From: Nocardioides sp. Soil805
GTDB taxonomy: Bacteria; Actinomycetota; Actinomycetes; Propionibacteriales; Nocardioidaceae
Length of the DNA stretch: 64,000 bases
Direction of reading: 5' to 3'
Assembly (NCBI RefSeq): GCF_001429625.1
Contig: NZ_LMSU01000002.1
Location: 806,001-870,000 of the forward strand
Within the stretch, counting starts at the first letter, position 1; each line of letters begins with the position of its first letter. Below are positions 45,476-54,723 of this stretch, in pieces. A program made the translations under genes and the position numbers. Under the pieces are notes generated by a model, which did not search any database, had not been told where the DNA came from, and saw nothing but the letters and a program-made list of their open reading frames with translations.

Positions 45476-46438
45476 ATGAGCGCGAGCGAGGGTGTCGAGG
45501 GGGTCGTGGTCGTCGGGGCCGGGCTGTCGGGGGTGGCGTGCGCGCAGGAGCTGCGCGCAGCGGGGGTGCCCGTGCGGGTGCTCGACCGGGGCCACCGGCC
45601 CGGTGGCCGGATGGCCTCGCGGAGGCTGTGGGACCGCTACGTCGACCTCGGGGCGTCGTACCTCACGACGTCGGACGACGACTTCCTCGCCGTCGTCGAG
45701 GGCTGGCGCGACCGCGGGCTCGCACGCCCGTGGACGGACACGTTCTGCGCGCTCGGCGACGGGGACCCGGTCGCCAAGTCCGGTCCGCTGCGCTGGGGCG
45801 CACCGGGTGGGCTGCGCTCGCTCGTCGAGGACCTGGCCGGCGACCTCGAGGTCGAGCGGTACGACGTCGCGGACGTCGCGGGGCTTCCCGGTGCGGCGGT
45901 CGTGCTGGCCATGCCCGACCCCCAGGCGCGGCGGCTCGTCGCCGAGGACCACCCGGTGGCCGCGCACCTGGACCGGGAGTTCGAGCCGGTGCTCGCCCTG
46001 GCTGCCACCTGGCCCACGCGCACCTGGGACGACGTGAGCCCCACCGGCCGCTTCGACGGGGCCTTCGTCAACGGAGACCCGGTGGTGGCGTGGGTGGCCG
46101 ACGACGGCCGGCGTCGCGGCGACGACGCCCCGGTCCTGGTCGCGCACTCCACCCCCGACTTCGCGGGCAAGCACCTCGAGGACCCCGCGGCCGCCGGCCC
46201 GGAGATGGTGCAGGCGCTGTGCTCGGCCCTCTCGCTCCCCGCGCCGGCCGACGTGCACGTGCACCGGTGGACGTTCGCGCGGCCTGTGGGGGAGCGCACC
46301 GCCACGCACGCGCTGGTCGAGGGCCCCAGCGGGCTCGTCGGCGTGTGCGGCGACGGGTGGGGTGCCTCGCCGAAGGTGGAGACGGCCTGGCTGTCCGGCC
46401 GCGACCTGGGCCGGGCGATCGCGGGGCGGCTGTCGTGA
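45476..46438 (+). CDS. Renalase-like NAD(P)/FAD-dependent oxidoreductase
   Basis: A 320-residue flavoprotein with VVVVGAGLSGVACAQELR (FAD fold), LDRGHRPGGRMASRRL (GG motif), YVDLGASYLTTSDDDFL and the C-terminal GVCGDGWGASPKVETAWLSG. This set is typical of bacterial renalase-like oxidoreductases, which act on reduced nicotinamide isomers or small amines. Exact substrate is not known. It follows the membrane protein by 7 bases and overlaps the hydrolase gene by 4 bases. Confidence 0.85.
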   Translation: MSASEGVEGVVVVGAGLSGVACAQELRAAGVPVRVLDRGHRPGGRMASRRLWDRYVDLGASYLTTSDDDFLAVVEGWRDRGLARPWTDTFCALGDGDPVAKSGPLRWGAPGGLRSLVEDLAGDLEVERYDVADVAGLPGAAVVLAMPDPQARRLVAEDHPVAAHLDREFEPVLALAATWPTRTWDDVSPTGRFDGAFVNGDPVVAWVADDGRRRGDDAPVLVAHSTPDFAGKHLEDPAAAGPEMVQALCSALSLPAPADVHVHRWTFARPVGERTATHALVEGPSGLVGVCGDGWGASPKVETAWLSGRDLGRAIAGRLS

Positions 46439-47196
46439 GCGAGAAGGTCTGGTTCGCCAGCTCGAGCGGCCCCCGGCTCGCCGGCCTGGTCGACCTCCCC
46501 GAGGGGCCGGTCCGGGGCTGGGGCGTCTTCTCCCACGGCTTCACGCTGGGCAAGGACTGTCCTGCCGCCAGTCGCATGTGCAAGCAGCTCGCAGCCGAGG
46601 GCATCGGCATGCTGCGCTTCGACAACCTCGGCCTCGGCCACTCCGAGGGCGACTGGGGCGACGGGTCCTTCTCGCACAAGATCGCCGACACCGTGCAGGC
46701 GGTGCGCTTCATGAACGACTCCGGTCGCGAGGTCCGGCTGCTCGTCGGCCACTCATTCGGCGGCGCGGCGGTCATCGCGGCGGCCCACGAGGTCGACGGT
46801 GTGCGAGCCGTGGCGAGCGTCGGCGCGCCGTACGAGCCCGCGCACGTCGAGCACAACTACGACGCCCTCATCGAGCGGATCCTCGAGGAGGGGGAGGCCC
46901 CGTTCCCCGTCGGTGGCAAGGCGCTGACCCTGCGCCGGCACTTCATCGAGGACGTGCGCGACGCCGACCTGCGCGAGCAGATCCGCACGCTGCGCCGCGC
47001 CCTGCTGGTGATGCACTCGCCGACCGACAACACCGTCGGGATCGCCAACGCGAGCGAGATCTTCCGGGCCGCACGGCACCCGCGCAGCTTCGTGTCGCTC
47101 GAGGGGGCTGACCACCTGCTCACCGGCCGCAACCAGGCCAAGCGGGCGGCCCGCATCATCAGCGCGTGGTGTGACCCCTACCTCGCCGACGGCTGA
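46435..47196 (+). CDS. Alpha/beta hydrolase
   Basis: A 253-residue cytosolic hydrolase. The oxyanion segment is WGVFSHGFTLGKD, the nucleophile elbow GHSFGGAAV, and the acid and histidine are in MHSPTDNTVGI and GADHLLTGRN. The strand MLRFDNLGLGHSEGDW is characteristic of the YfhR/OsmC-associated serine hydrolases. Substrate unknown, probably an ester. Last gene of the flavoprotein operon, joined by GTGA overlap. Confidence 0.88.
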   Translation: MSEKVWFASSSGPRLAGLVDLPEGPVRGWGVFSHGFTLGKDCPAASRMCKQLAAEGIGMLRFDNLGLGHSEGDWGDGSFSHKIADTVQAVRFMNDSGREVRLLVGHSFGGAAVIAAAHEVDGVRAVASVGAPYEPAHVEHNYDALIERILEEGEAPFPVGGKALTLRRHFIEDVRDADLREQIRTLRRALLVMHSPTDNTVGIANASEIFRAARHPRSFVSLEGADHLLTGRNQAKRAARIISAWCDPYLADG

Positions 47197-47275
47197 CGCC
47201 CTGTCACACCACGACGTCGTACGTCGTCACAGGGACGGGGCCAGCGGGCCCCACCCCACCGAGGAAGGAACAGCC

Positions 47276-47512
47276 ATGAAGACGATGACCTGCCAGCAGC
47301 TCGGCGGCCCGTGCGAGCACGAGCTCCGCGGGGAGACCGCCGACGAGGTGATCAAGGCCCAGGACGCGCACCTCAAGACCCTCGTCTCGGGCGGCGACGA
47401 GGCCCACGTGCCCGCCCGCGAGGCCATGAAGGGCCGCTGGAAGCGACCCATCGCGGGCATGGGGTGGTACCGCGACGTCAAGCGCTCGTTCGCGGCGCTG
47501 CCGGAGCACTGA
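47276..47512 (+). CDS. DUF1059-like small protein
   Basis: A 78-residue protein. The motif MTCQQLGGPCEHELRGETAD with two cysteines and IKAQDAHLKTLV matches the DUF1059 family of small proteins of unknown function, here without a second cysteine pair. ATG at 47276 is preceded by GAGGAAGGA. The stop is 3 bases from the stop of the convergent membrane-protein gene. Confidence 0.75.
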   Translation: MKTMTCQQLGGPCEHELRGETADEVIKAQDAHLKTLVSGGDEAHVPAREAMKGRWKRPIAGMGWYRDVKRSFAALPEH

Positions 47513-47515
47513 GCC

Positions 47516-47869
47516 TCAGGACGTGAGCCAGCCGAGGCCCTCGGCGACCTGCAGGACGGTCACGGCGGTGACCACGCCACCGACGGCGGTGGCGGTGAGG
47601 ACCGCCCACGACCGGTCGTGACGACGTACGACGGCCACCACGCCGGCGACGAGGCAGCCCACGGCGCTCAGCAGGATCGAGAGCCCGGCGGCGTCGACGA
47701 GCCGGTTGTCGGTGAACCCGTCGGCCGGCTCGAGGACCGCGGCGAACGCCACGGCCAGCGCGACCGTGCCGCCGGACGCGACGGCGGCCAGCACGACGGT
47801 CCAGGCGCCGACGCGCGTGGTCGCAGCCACGGGCATCGGGTGGTGCGCGCTCGGGGTTGTCGGCCGCAT
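47516..47869 (-). CDS. Small membrane protein, unknown function
   Basis: A 117-residue protein with three predicted membrane helices (about 23-45, 62-82 and 90-110). No family recognised. The start at 47869 is chosen because CATGCT lies 6 bases upstream, the spacing seen in other genes here; starts at 47926 or at a later Met are possible. Confidence 0.6.
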   Translation of the reverse strand: MRPTTPSAHHPMPVAATTRVGAWTVVLAAVASGGTVALAVAFAAVLEPADGFTDNRLVDAAGLSILLSAVGCLVAGVVAVVRRHDRSWAVLTATAVGGVVTAVTVLQVAEGLGWLTS

Positions 47870-47875
47870 GCGTCC

Positions 47876-47881
47876 AGCATG
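47876..47881 (-). promoter_or_regulatory. -10-like element of the small membrane protein gene
   Basis: CATGCT on the minus strand ends 6 bases before the ATG at 47869. Confidence 0.3.
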
Positions 47882-48012
47882 GGCGCGTCGGGCAGGTGCG
47901 GCCACGGCCCAAGGGCCTGTGCGCAAGGGCCGGTCGTCGTGCGGTGGACGATGCCGTACGCCCCTTGCCGAGGGACGGTGACGCGACGACGATGAGCCGC
48001 ACAGGAGGCGCC

Positions 48013-48861
48013 ATGAAAGCCCGTCCCACCCCGTCGCACCCGGCAGGGCCCCCCGACCGCTCCGACTCCGCGCGCTACAAGAGCTCCGGTCGCCTGCGCT
48101 CGGTCGTCTACGACGCCGAGATGGAGCGGCTGCAGGAGCAGCTGGTGCTGCTGCAGTACTGGATCCAGTCGCAGGGCCTCAAGGTGCTGGTGATCTTCGA
48201 GGGGCGTGGCTCGGCCGGCAAGGGCGGGGTGATCAAGCGCATCACCGAGCGCACCAGCCCGCGCACCGTGCGGATCGCGGCGCTGCCGAGGCCGACCGAG
48301 CGCGAGCGCAGCCAGTGGTACTTCCAGCGCTACGTCGAGCACCTGCCCGCCGCCGGTGAGATGGTCCTGTTCGACCGCAGCTGGTACAACCGCTCGAACG
48401 TCGAGTGGGTGATGGGCTTCTGCACCGAGGACCAGCACCAGGAGTTCCTGCGCAGCTGCCCGGAGTTCGAGCGGATGCTGGTGCGCTCGGGGACCGTGGT
48501 CCTGAAGTACTGGTTCTCCGTCGGGGTCGACGAGCAGCTCCGGCGCTTCGAGGCCCGCAACGCCGAGCCGCTGAAGCGCTGGAAGCTCTCCGACATGGAC
48601 CTCGCCGAGCGCGAGCTCTACGTCCGCTACTCGATGGCCAAGGACACCACCTTCCAGTACACCGACATCAAGCAGGCGCCCTGGTACGTCGTCCCGTCCG
48701 ACGACAAGCGGGCGGCCCGGCTCAACTGCATCAGCCACCTGCTCTCGCAGTTCGACTACGAGGACGTCGCGCCACCGCCCGTCGAGCTCCCCGAGGTCCG
48801 CGACATCCCGTACGTCCGCCCACCGATGCACGAGCAGACGTTCGTGCCGACCCTCTTCTGA
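48013..48861 (+). CDS. ppk2: Polyphosphate kinase 2
   Basis: Transfers phosphate between polyphosphate and nucleotides. The 282-residue protein has the P-loop VIFEGRGSAGKGGVIKRI, the lid/Walker B segment LFDRSWYNRSNVEWV and the conserved ERMLVRSGTVVLKYWFSV and FEARNAEPLKRWKLS regions. The single PPK2 domain and length fit class I enzymes that phosphorylate nucleoside diphosphates. ATG at 48013 has AGGAGG five to six bases upstream; a start at 47992 is less likely. Confidence 0.93.
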   Translation: MKARPTPSHPAGPPDRSDSARYKSSGRLRSVVYDAEMERLQEQLVLLQYWIQSQGLKVLVIFEGRGSAGKGGVIKRITERTSPRTVRIAALPRPTERERSQWYFQRYVEHLPAAGEMVLFDRSWYNRSNVEWVMGFCTEDQHQEFLRSCPEFERMLVRSGTVVLKYWFSVGVDEQLRRFEARNAEPLKRWKLSDMDLAERELYVRYSMAKDTTFQYTDIKQAPWYVVPSDDKRAARLNCISHLLSQFDYEDVAPPPVELPEVRDIPYVRPPMHEQTFVPTLF

Positions 48862-48879
48862 GCTGGGGACCGGAGACTC

Positions 48880-49992
48880 CTACGGGGACGGGAAGGCGAG
48901 CGTCGCGGCCGCCCACTCGCCGGGGTCGGGGTAGGGGCCGGGCAGCTCCACCACCCGGCGTACCTCTCCGGTCCGCGTCTGCCACTCGACCACCCGACGG
49001 TTCGCGACGAGGAGCCGGAGGGTGTGGTCGTCGACCCAGTCGATGATGCTCGTGGTCGCCGGCACCTGCAGGCGGGCGGTCATCGCGCCCGAGGCCTTGT
49101 CCAGCACCCACACCTGCGCCGGGGCGGAGCTGGGCCATCCGCGGTGGGCGAGGAGCGCGACGTCGACGGCACCGAACGTGCCGAAGGCGGTGCTGCGCAT
49201 GGCTCGGGGGATCCTCGCGTCGAGGACGACGGTGGTGGACTCGACGTCGCCGTCCGTCCAGCGCCTGAACGCGAGGCGGTGGCGCCCCGTGGCGGCCACC
49301 TCGACGGGGGTGCCGTCGACGTCGAACCTGGTGCGCCAACCGGGGTAGCGGACCGGGCGCACCCGACCGCGGGTGTCGATCTGGAAGGTGTCGTAGCGCG
49401 AGGACGCGGGCCTGGCTGCGTAGACGGACAGCACCTCCCGGCCCGGCACCCAGTCCACGCGGACCACGCGTGCCCGGCTCGCCGGCAGCTCGACGTACCG
49501 GACCGTTCCCCGGCCGAGGTCGAGCAGGACCACGCCTCCGAGCGCCTGCGCCGCCCACAGCCGCCCGTCACGGGACAGGGAGCCCGATCCGTAGGTGTCG
49601 ACGCCGGGCCACGAGCCGGCCGGGAGTCCCAGGTCGTCCATGTCGAGGCTCCGCCAGCGGTCGTCGACACCGAGGAAGAGGAGGCGTTCCCCCGTCCAGC
49701 CGACGGGGTCGTCGACCCCCTCGACCGGGTGGTGGACCAGCCGGGCCCGCACGGGATCCTGCAGGACGTCCGGCAGGTCGGTGTCCGCCGTGGGTGCCGT
49801 CCTCCGCCCGCCGCCCACCCAGGGGACGCGGCTCCAGTCGAGCGGGGTCCGCTGCAGGTCTGGAGGACGTGGCGCGGAGGTGGACGCCTCCGGCGCCCCG
49901 GGACCCCGCTCGCGGACGCCGGCCCCGTCCGGCGCGGTGCACGCAGCGAGCACGGCCAGCAGTGCGCACACCAGCGCGGTCCGAAGCGCCAT
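48880..49992 (-). CDS. Lipoprotein with propeller-like repeats, unknown function
   Basis: A 370-residue exported lipoprotein: signal MALRTALVCALLAVLAAC with Cys18 as lipidation site, then a Pro/Ala/Gly linker. The mature part has a repeating pattern of short strands with Trp, Asp and Gly (GWTGERLLFLGVDDRWRSLD, SLSRDGRLWAAQAL, VDWVPGREVLSVY, IIDWVDDHTLRLLV), suggesting a WD40-type propeller. Function unknown. TACTCT about 40 bases upstream is a plausible -10 and GGGAGG a good ribosome binding site. Confidence 0.75.
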   Translation of the reverse strand: MALRTALVCALLAVLAACTAPDGAGVRERGPGAPEASTSAPRPPDLQRTPLDWSRVPWVGGGRRTAPTADTDLPDVLQDPVRARLVHHPVEGVDDPVGWTGERLLFLGVDDRWRSLDMDDLGLPAGSWPGVDTYGSGSLSRDGRLWAAQALGGVVLLDLGRGTVRYVELPASRARVVRVDWVPGREVLSVYAARPASSRYDTFQIDTRGRVRPVRYPGWRTRFDVDGTPVEVAATGRHRLAFRRWTDGDVESTTVVLDARIPRAMRSTAFGTFGAVDVALLAHRGWPSSAPAQVWVLDKASGAMTARLQVPATTSIIDWVDDHTLRLLVANRRVVEWQTRTGEVRRVVELPGPYPDPGEWAAATLAFPSP

Positions 49993-50028
49993 GCTGCCTC
50001 CCGCCGCCCTGGATGGAGCCGGACCGGC

Positions 50029-50034
50029 AGAGTA
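50029..50034 (-). promoter_or_regulatory. -10-like element of the lipoprotein gene
   Basis: TACTCT on the minus strand lies 36 bases before the ATG at 49992, giving a short leader with GGGAGG. Confidence 0.35.
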
Positions 50035-50099
50035 GTCCCGGCGCCCGTACCCGCGCTCCCGGTGGAGCGCGACGCCCTCGGTCAGCGCCCTCCGCGGAC

Positions 50100-50105
50100 T
50101 ATCGT
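50100..50105 (+). promoter_or_regulatory. -10 element of the SnoaL-like gene
   Basis: TATCGT ends 6 bases before the ATG at 50112. Confidence 0.5.
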
Positions 50106-50111
50106 CGAGAC

Positions 50112-50519
50112 ATGACGGCCATGGTCGAGCGGCTCCGCGAAGCGATGAACGCGCGCGACGCCGGACGGATGGCGTCGCTTTTCGCGCAGGACTACCGGAG
50201 CGACCAGCCGCTGCACCCGGGACGACGTTTCACCGGGAGCGCCCAGGTGCTCGAGAACTGGTCCTCGGTCTTCGCGGGCGTGCCCGACTTCAGCTGCGAG
50301 CTGATCGCCTCGTGCGTCGACGAGGGCACCGAGTGGGGTGAGTGGAGCTGGGAAGGGCATCACGCCGACGGTTCGTCCTTCGCGATGCGCGGGGTCACGG
50401 TGTTCGTCGTGCGCGACGACCTCATCGCGGAGGGACGCCTGTACATGGAGCCCGTCCAGCCTGACGCCGAGGACATCGCCGAGGCCGTGCGCGAGCTGTA
50501 CCGGCCGCCGGAGGAGTAG
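50112..50519 (+). CDS. SnoaL/NTF2-like domain protein
   Basis: A 135-residue cone-shaped NTF2-fold protein. It starts with a helix pair MVERLREAMNARDAGRMASL, followed by FAQDYRSDQPLHPGRRFTG, VPDFSCELIASCVDEGTEWG and MRGVTVFVVRDDLIAEGRLY, the normal strand order for SnoaL-like cyclases or isomerases. Substrate not predictable. It has its own leaderless-type promoter and converges with selO. Confidence 0.8.
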   Translation: MTAMVERLREAMNARDAGRMASLFAQDYRSDQPLHPGRRFTGSAQVLENWSSVFAGVPDFSCELIASCVDEGTEWGEWSWEGHHADGSSFAMRGVTVFVVRDDLIAEGRLYMEPVQPDAEDIAEAVRELYRPPEE

Positions 50520-50536
50520 GCGGTCCCCGCGACCTG

Positions 50537-51997
50537 TCAGGTGCCGCAGAAGGTGCGGTAGCGGCCGAAGTCGTCGGGCGCCGGGGCGGCGTACCGCTCG
50601 AGCCCCGGCCGGGTCTCGTAGGGGGAGGTCACGACGTCGACGAGGCGCTCGAACGGTCCGAGGTCTCCGGCCACCGCCGCGTCCAGGGCCTCCTCGACGA
50701 GGTGGTTGCGCGGGACGTGGACCGGGTTGACGCGGTCCATGGCGTCCGGGTCCGGACCCGTCGCCAGCCACCGGGCGGACCAGTCGTCGACGTCGCGCAG
50801 GTCCAGGAAGAGCCCGCGGGCGGCATCGGCGTCGCCCCGGGCGGACGCGGCCAGCGCCCGGTAGAGCGACGTGTGGTCGACCTGGCTGCGTTCGGCCAGG
50901 ACGAGGAGCTCGTCGACCAACGTCGTGGCGACGGCGTCGTCGAGCCCGGCGGGAAGTCCCAGCTTGGTGCGCATCGCCGCCGACCAGGCGGCGGAGTACT
51001 GCGGCCGGAACGCGCCCAGCGACTCGACCGCGAGCTCGACCGCACGGTCCTGGTCGTCGTCGATCAGGGGGAGCAGGGCCTCGGCGAGCCGGGCGAGGTT
51101 CCACTCGGCGACGACGGGCTGGTTGCCGTAGGAGTAGCGCCCGTCGTGGTCGATGGAGCTGTAGACCGTGGCGGGGTCGAAGGCGTCCAGGAAGGCACAC
51201 GGGCCGTAGTCGATCGTCTCGCCCGAGATCGTCATGTTGTCGGTGTTCATGACCCCGTGGACGAAGCCGACCGACATCCAGGCGGCCACCAGTGACGCCT
51301 GGGCGGCGACCACGGCGTCGAACAGGGCCAGGTGAGGACGCGCGGCGCCGGCGGCCTGCGGGTGGTGGCGGGCGATCGCGTGGTCGGCGAGCCGGGTCAG
51401 CAGGGCGCGGTCGCCGGTGGCGGCGGCGTACTGGAAGCTCCCGACGCGCAGGTGGCTGCTGGCGACCCGGGTCAGCACCGCTCCGGGGAGCAGCTCGTCC
51501 CGGCGCACCCGGCGTCCGGTCGCCACAACGGCGAGCGACCGGGTCGTCGGGATGCCCAGGGCGTGCATCGCCTCGCTGACGACGTACTCGCGCAGCATCG
51601 GACCGACGGCCGCGAGACCGTCGCCGCCCCGGGCGAACGGCGTGCGGCCCGACCCCTTGAGGTGCAGGTCGCGCAGGCGGCCGTCGGCGTCGACGACCTC
51701 CCCGAGCAGCAGGGCCCGACCGTCGCCCAGGCGCGGGGAGTAGCCGCCGAACTGGTGTCCCGCGTAGGCCTGCGCGACCGGGGTGGCTCCGTCGGGGAGC
51801 GCGGTGCCGGTCAGCAGGCCGATCCCGTCCGGCGTGCGCAGCCAGTCGGGGTCGAGCCCCAGGTCGGCGGCCAGCCGGTCGTTGAGCACCAGCAGCTGCG
51901 GGTCCGGGGTGCCCTCGGCCTGCCAGGGGACGGACAGGTCGGCCAGCTCGCTGGCGAAGTGGCCGTGCAGGGCGATGCGGTCCGAGGTGACGCTCAC
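50537..51997 (-). CDS. selO: SelO/YdiU family protein adenylyltransferase
   Basis: A pseudokinase-fold enzyme that AMPylates proteins, linked in other bacteria to redox stress. The 486 residues show [57 protein letters not shown] and the Y-G-N-Q-P segment, all hallmark motifs. The C terminus ends YRTFCGT, keeping the conserved cysteine that is part of the terminal C-x-x-C or selenocysteine motif in some homologues, but without a second cysteine near it. GTG at 51997 overlaps the sigma-factor stop (GTGA); TACGCT 6 bases upstream could also give a separate leaderless transcript. Confidence 0.93.
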   Translation of the reverse strand: MSVTSDRIALHGHFASELADLSVPWQAEGTPDPQLLVLNDRLAADLGLDPDWLRTPDGIGLLTGTALPDGATPVAQAYAGHQFGGYSPRLGDGRALLLGEVVDADGRLRDLHLKGSGRTPFARGGDGLAAVGPMLREYVVSEAMHALGIPTTRSLAVVATGRRVRRDELLPGAVLTRVASSHLRVGSFQYAAATGDRALLTRLADHAIARHHPQAAGAARPHLALFDAVVAAQASLVAAWMSVGFVHGVMNTDNMTISGETIDYGPCAFLDAFDPATVYSSIDHDGRYSYGNQPVVAEWNLARLAEALLPLIDDDQDRAVELAVESLGAFRPQYSAAWSAAMRTKLGLPAGLDDAVATTLVDELLVLAERSQVDHTSLYRALAASARGDADAARGLFLDLRDVDDWSARWLATGPDPDAMDRVNPVHVPRNHLVEEALDAAVAGDLGPFERLVDVVTSPYETRPGLERYAAPAPDDFGRYRTFCGT

Positions 51998-52533
51998 GTC
52001 CCGAGCGTACGTCGGGCGGGGGCAGCGCACACCGGATCGGTCAGGGCCTCCTTGAGCGTCTGTCGGGCGGCGGCGTACCTGCCCCGTGCGGTCGACGGGT
52101 TGAGGCCGAGCAGCTCGGCTGCCTCGCCGATGGTGAAGCCGTCCCAATGGATCAGCATCACGAGCTCGCGGTGCCCGTCACCCAGCCGCAGCACGGCGTC
52201 CCGCACCGCGTTGGCATCGGCGAGGTCCGGCCTCGATGCGGCTGTGGCGAGATGATCGCGCAACCGGTCGGACAAGGCCGTACGCCGGCGGCGCGACCGC
52301 TCGTGGTTGGCCAGCACGTTGGCAGCGATCCTGAAGAGCCACATGCGCTGGCGCGTCGGATCGTCCGGCAGCGCTCCGTGGCGTCGCCAGGCCTGGAGCA
52401 TGGTCTCCCCGAGGAGGTCGGCGGCGTCCTCCCTCACGCGGACGCGTCGCTCGAAGTAGGCCAACAGGTCTTCGGACGCTTCACGCAGTGCCGCCCGGAG
52501 AGCGGCGCGGGCATGCGCCGTCACAGGTCGCAC
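51994..52533 (-). CDS. RNA polymerase sigma factor, sigma-70/ECF type
   Basis: A 179-residue two-domain sigma factor. Region 2 is recognisable in [20 protein letters not shown] and [20 protein letters not shown]; region 4 in [20 protein letters not shown] and [20 protein letters not shown], a helix-turn-helix for the -35 element. Its GTG start lies within the last codons of the upstream membrane-protein gene (13-base overlap) and its end overlaps selO. The membrane protein precedes the sigma gene, the reverse of the usual sigma then anti-sigma order. Confidence 0.85.
   Translation of the reverse strand: MRPVTAHARAALRAALREASEDLLAYFERRVRVREDAADLLGETMLQAWRRHGALPDDPTRQRMWLFRIAANVLANHERSRRRRTALSDRLRDHLATAASRPDLADANAVRDAVLRLGDGHRELVMLIHWDGFTIGEAAELLGLNPSTARGRYAAARQTLKEALTDPVCAAPARRTLGT
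52004..52009 (-). promoter_or_regulatory. -10-like element of selO
   Basis: TACGCT on the minus strand ends 6 bases before the GTG of selO at 51997, inside the end of the sigma gene. Confidence 0.4.
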
Positions 52534-53120
52534 CCGCTGCTGGTCGTGGTGACGGCGATGGCTCGGATGTCGAGCCCTTGGTCCTCCAGGGCCGTCCGCA
52601 TGCGCTCCACGACCACGCGTGTCACGGCGGTGACCTCGAGGTCGTCACCCACCAGCCTGGCAGCGCGCTCGGCCGGATCGTCCTGGTCGGCCAGGACTCC
52701 ATCCTCAGCGACTCGCCACTCCGCGATCGCGTCCTGCCGGTCGATCGCGGCGTAGTCGAGGTCCTCCAGGAAGGCCCGAGCGGCAGCAAGCGTCTCGTCC
52801 TGTTTTGTCCGACCGAAGGCGGTGCCGGACGGTTCGCCATCGCCCGGTGCCCGCGGGTCGGCCTGCACGGCGACCTGGCACGACTGCCCGGAGCTGGTGG
52901 TGAGCAGCGTCCAGCCCGGCAGGAGACCGGCGGCCGCGGCGACCGTGCCGAGCCCCAGGACGCTTGCCGCGACGCCGCCCGCGAGGGCGAGACGCAGGGG
53001 TGCAGGGCGTCGCTGTGCGGCTTCGCTCTCGAGGACCAGGTGCCGCAGCTCATCGCGGAGCCGAGACGTACGCGGGGTGACGGGCGCGGCGGCCGCGTCG
53101 AGCAGATCGTCGAGCTCCAC
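52521..53120 (-). CDS. Single-pass membrane protein, possible anti-sigma partner
   Basis: A 199-residue protein with a cytosolic N terminus (about 1-42, charged), one membrane helix (about 43-66, LRLALAGGVAASVLGLGTVA) and an extracytoplasmic domain with two cysteines (SGQSCQVAV and the terminal SSGCDL) that may form a disulfide. No known anti-sigma zinc motif is seen. Its position directly upstream of, and overlapping, a sigma gene suggests that it senses an envelope signal and controls that sigma factor; this is inference. GTG at 53120 follows AAGGAG. Confidence 0.65.
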   Translation of the reverse strand: MELDDLLDAAAAPVTPRTSRLRDELRHLVLESEAAQRRPAPLRLALAGGVAASVLGLGTVAAAAGLLPGWTLLTTSSGQSCQVAVQADPRAPGDGEPSGTAFGRTKQDETLAAARAFLEDLDYAAIDRQDAIAEWRVAEDGVLADQDDPAERAARLVGDDLEVTAVTRVVVERMRTALEDQGLDIRAIAVTTTSSGCDL

Positions 53121-53298
53121 AGCTGACTCCTTCTGTCCTGACTGATGTCACCCCGTACATGTCCGGCAGTGCCCGATGCGTCCGACGACTCCCGCATCTT
53201 CCACGAGGGCCGTCGTCCTCACGGCGAAGTGGAGGCCCTGTCCACAGGTCGACGTAGGACCGGCAACCGTTGTCGGTGGTCGGTGCTTGAGTGTTCTC

Positions 53299-54705
53299 AT
53301 GCAGCTGGCCACCGACCTCCAGGAGCTGACCGAGGGAGCCCTCCTCGATCATGCCGAGGCCGTGTCGCGCACCCAGCGCGAGTGCGAGGTCCAGGTGTTG
53401 CGCATCGCGGTGCAGCACGCGATCATCAACAACCCTGCGCGTCTGGACCCCGAGCTCACGAGGCTTCCCGGCCGCGAGCGCGCCAAGCGGTTCGGAGGTG
53501 TCGGGACCCCCGACGTCGCGGAGTTCTGCTGTGCCGAGCTGGGCGCGCGGCTGGGCATCACCTCGTGGTCCGCGTTCTCGCTGATGGCCGACGCGCTCGA
53601 CCTGGTGATCCGGCTGCCCCAGCTCTGGCGTCGCGTCGAGGCGCTCGAGGTCAAGGCGTCCTACGCCCGCTTCGTCGCCCGGCGCACCCGCGACCTCACC
53701 ATCGAGCAGGCGGCGTACGTCGACTCGCGGGTCGCCGAGTCGGCCGACGGGCGTATCCCGTGGACGCGCTTCGAGGAGCTCGTCATCGGGGCCATCGCGG
53801 CGAGCGACCCCGAGGCCGCCGCCGCGCGCGAGAGGGAGCAGGCCAGGCGCCAGCTGGCCAACGCCACCCGGTCCACCGAGGACGGCATGCGCGGCTTCTA
53901 CGTCCGGGCGCCCTTCCACGTCATCGCCCGGCTGGACGCGATCGTCGCTCACCTCGCGCGCATCCTGGCCGACCTCGGTGACACCGACTCCGAGGACCAG
54001 CGCCGGGTCAAGGCGGTCCTCGTCCTCACCGATCCGCAGCGCGCCGTCGAGCTCATGACGTCCTACGCCGCATGGTCCGACCGTCCGGCCGACTCTGACG
54101 GGTCCGACGCGTCCGCACGCACGGGGGCGCGCCCCGAGGTCGACTGGGACGCGCTCATGCCCACCGTGGTCCTGATGCTCCACCTCTACGCAGGTGGCGA
54201 GGAGACCGGCATCGTCCGCGTCGAGGGTCACGGGCCCGTGACCGAGGCCTGGCTGCGGACCCATCTCGGTGAGCACGCCAGGTTCACGGTGAGGCCGGTC
54301 CTGGACATCGCCGGCCAGGCCCCGGTCGACGCCTACGAGATTCCCGACCGACATCGGCAGGCCGTGCATCTCATGACGCCGGCCGACACCTTCCCCTGGG
54401 GGTCCAGCACCTCCCGCACCCAGCAGATCGACCACACCGTGCCCTTCCGGTGCGGCTCGGACGTACCCGCGGGGCAGTCGAGGGTGGGCAACTACGGCCC
54501 GATGACCCAGCACCACCACCGGATCAAGACCCACGGCGCGTGGCAGGTGCAGCAACCCTTCCCAGGCATCTACGTGTGGCGCGACCCGCACGGCGCGATG
54601 TACCTGGTCGATCACACCGGCACGCGCCGGATCGGGACGGACCAGGTCGGGGCGAGCCCGGCTGAGCTCCGGGTCAGCCGCGAGCTGCTCGGGCTCGCGG
54701 CCTGA
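53299..54705 (+). CDS. DUF222/13E12-family HNH endonuclease-like protein
   Basis: A 468-residue protein. The N-terminal 350 residues match the helical DUF222 domain (RECEVQVLRIAVQHAIINNP, RRTRDLTIEQAAYVDSRVAE). The C-terminal HNH core is QIDHTVPF, GNYGPMTQHHHRIKTHGAW. The zinc-binding cysteines usual in this family are absent: the pair before the D-H and the one before H-H-R are replaced. Such genes are multi-copy in actinobacteria; their function is unclear. The start at 53299 follows a TTGAGT hexamer by 6 bases. Confidence 0.82.
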   Translation: MQLATDLQELTEGALLDHAEAVSRTQRECEVQVLRIAVQHAIINNPARLDPELTRLPGRERAKRFGGVGTPDVAEFCCAELGARLGITSWSAFSLMADALDLVIRLPQLWRRVEALEVKASYARFVARRTRDLTIEQAAYVDSRVAESADGRIPWTRFEELVIGAIAASDPEAAAAREREQARRQLANATRSTEDGMRGFYVRAPFHVIARLDAIVAHLARILADLGDTDSEDQRRVKAVLVLTDPQRAVELMTSYAAWSDRPADSDGSDASARTGARPEVDWDALMPTVVLMLHLYAGGEETGIVRVEGHGPVTEAWLRTHLGEHARFTVRPVLDIAGQAPVDAYEIPDRHRQAVHLMTPADTFPWGSSTSRTQQIDHTVPFRCGSDVPAGQSRVGNYGPMTQHHHRIKTHGAWQVQQPFPGIYVWRDPHGAMYLVDHTGTRRIGTDQVGASPAELRVSRELLGLAA

Positions 54706-54723
54706 CCTGCTGCGTCGCGCTCG

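Noticed and set aside
52147..53126. Plus-strand open frames opposite the sigma and membrane-protein genes
   Set aside because: They lack family motifs, whereas the minus-strand frames show sigma regions 2 and 4 and a membrane helix.
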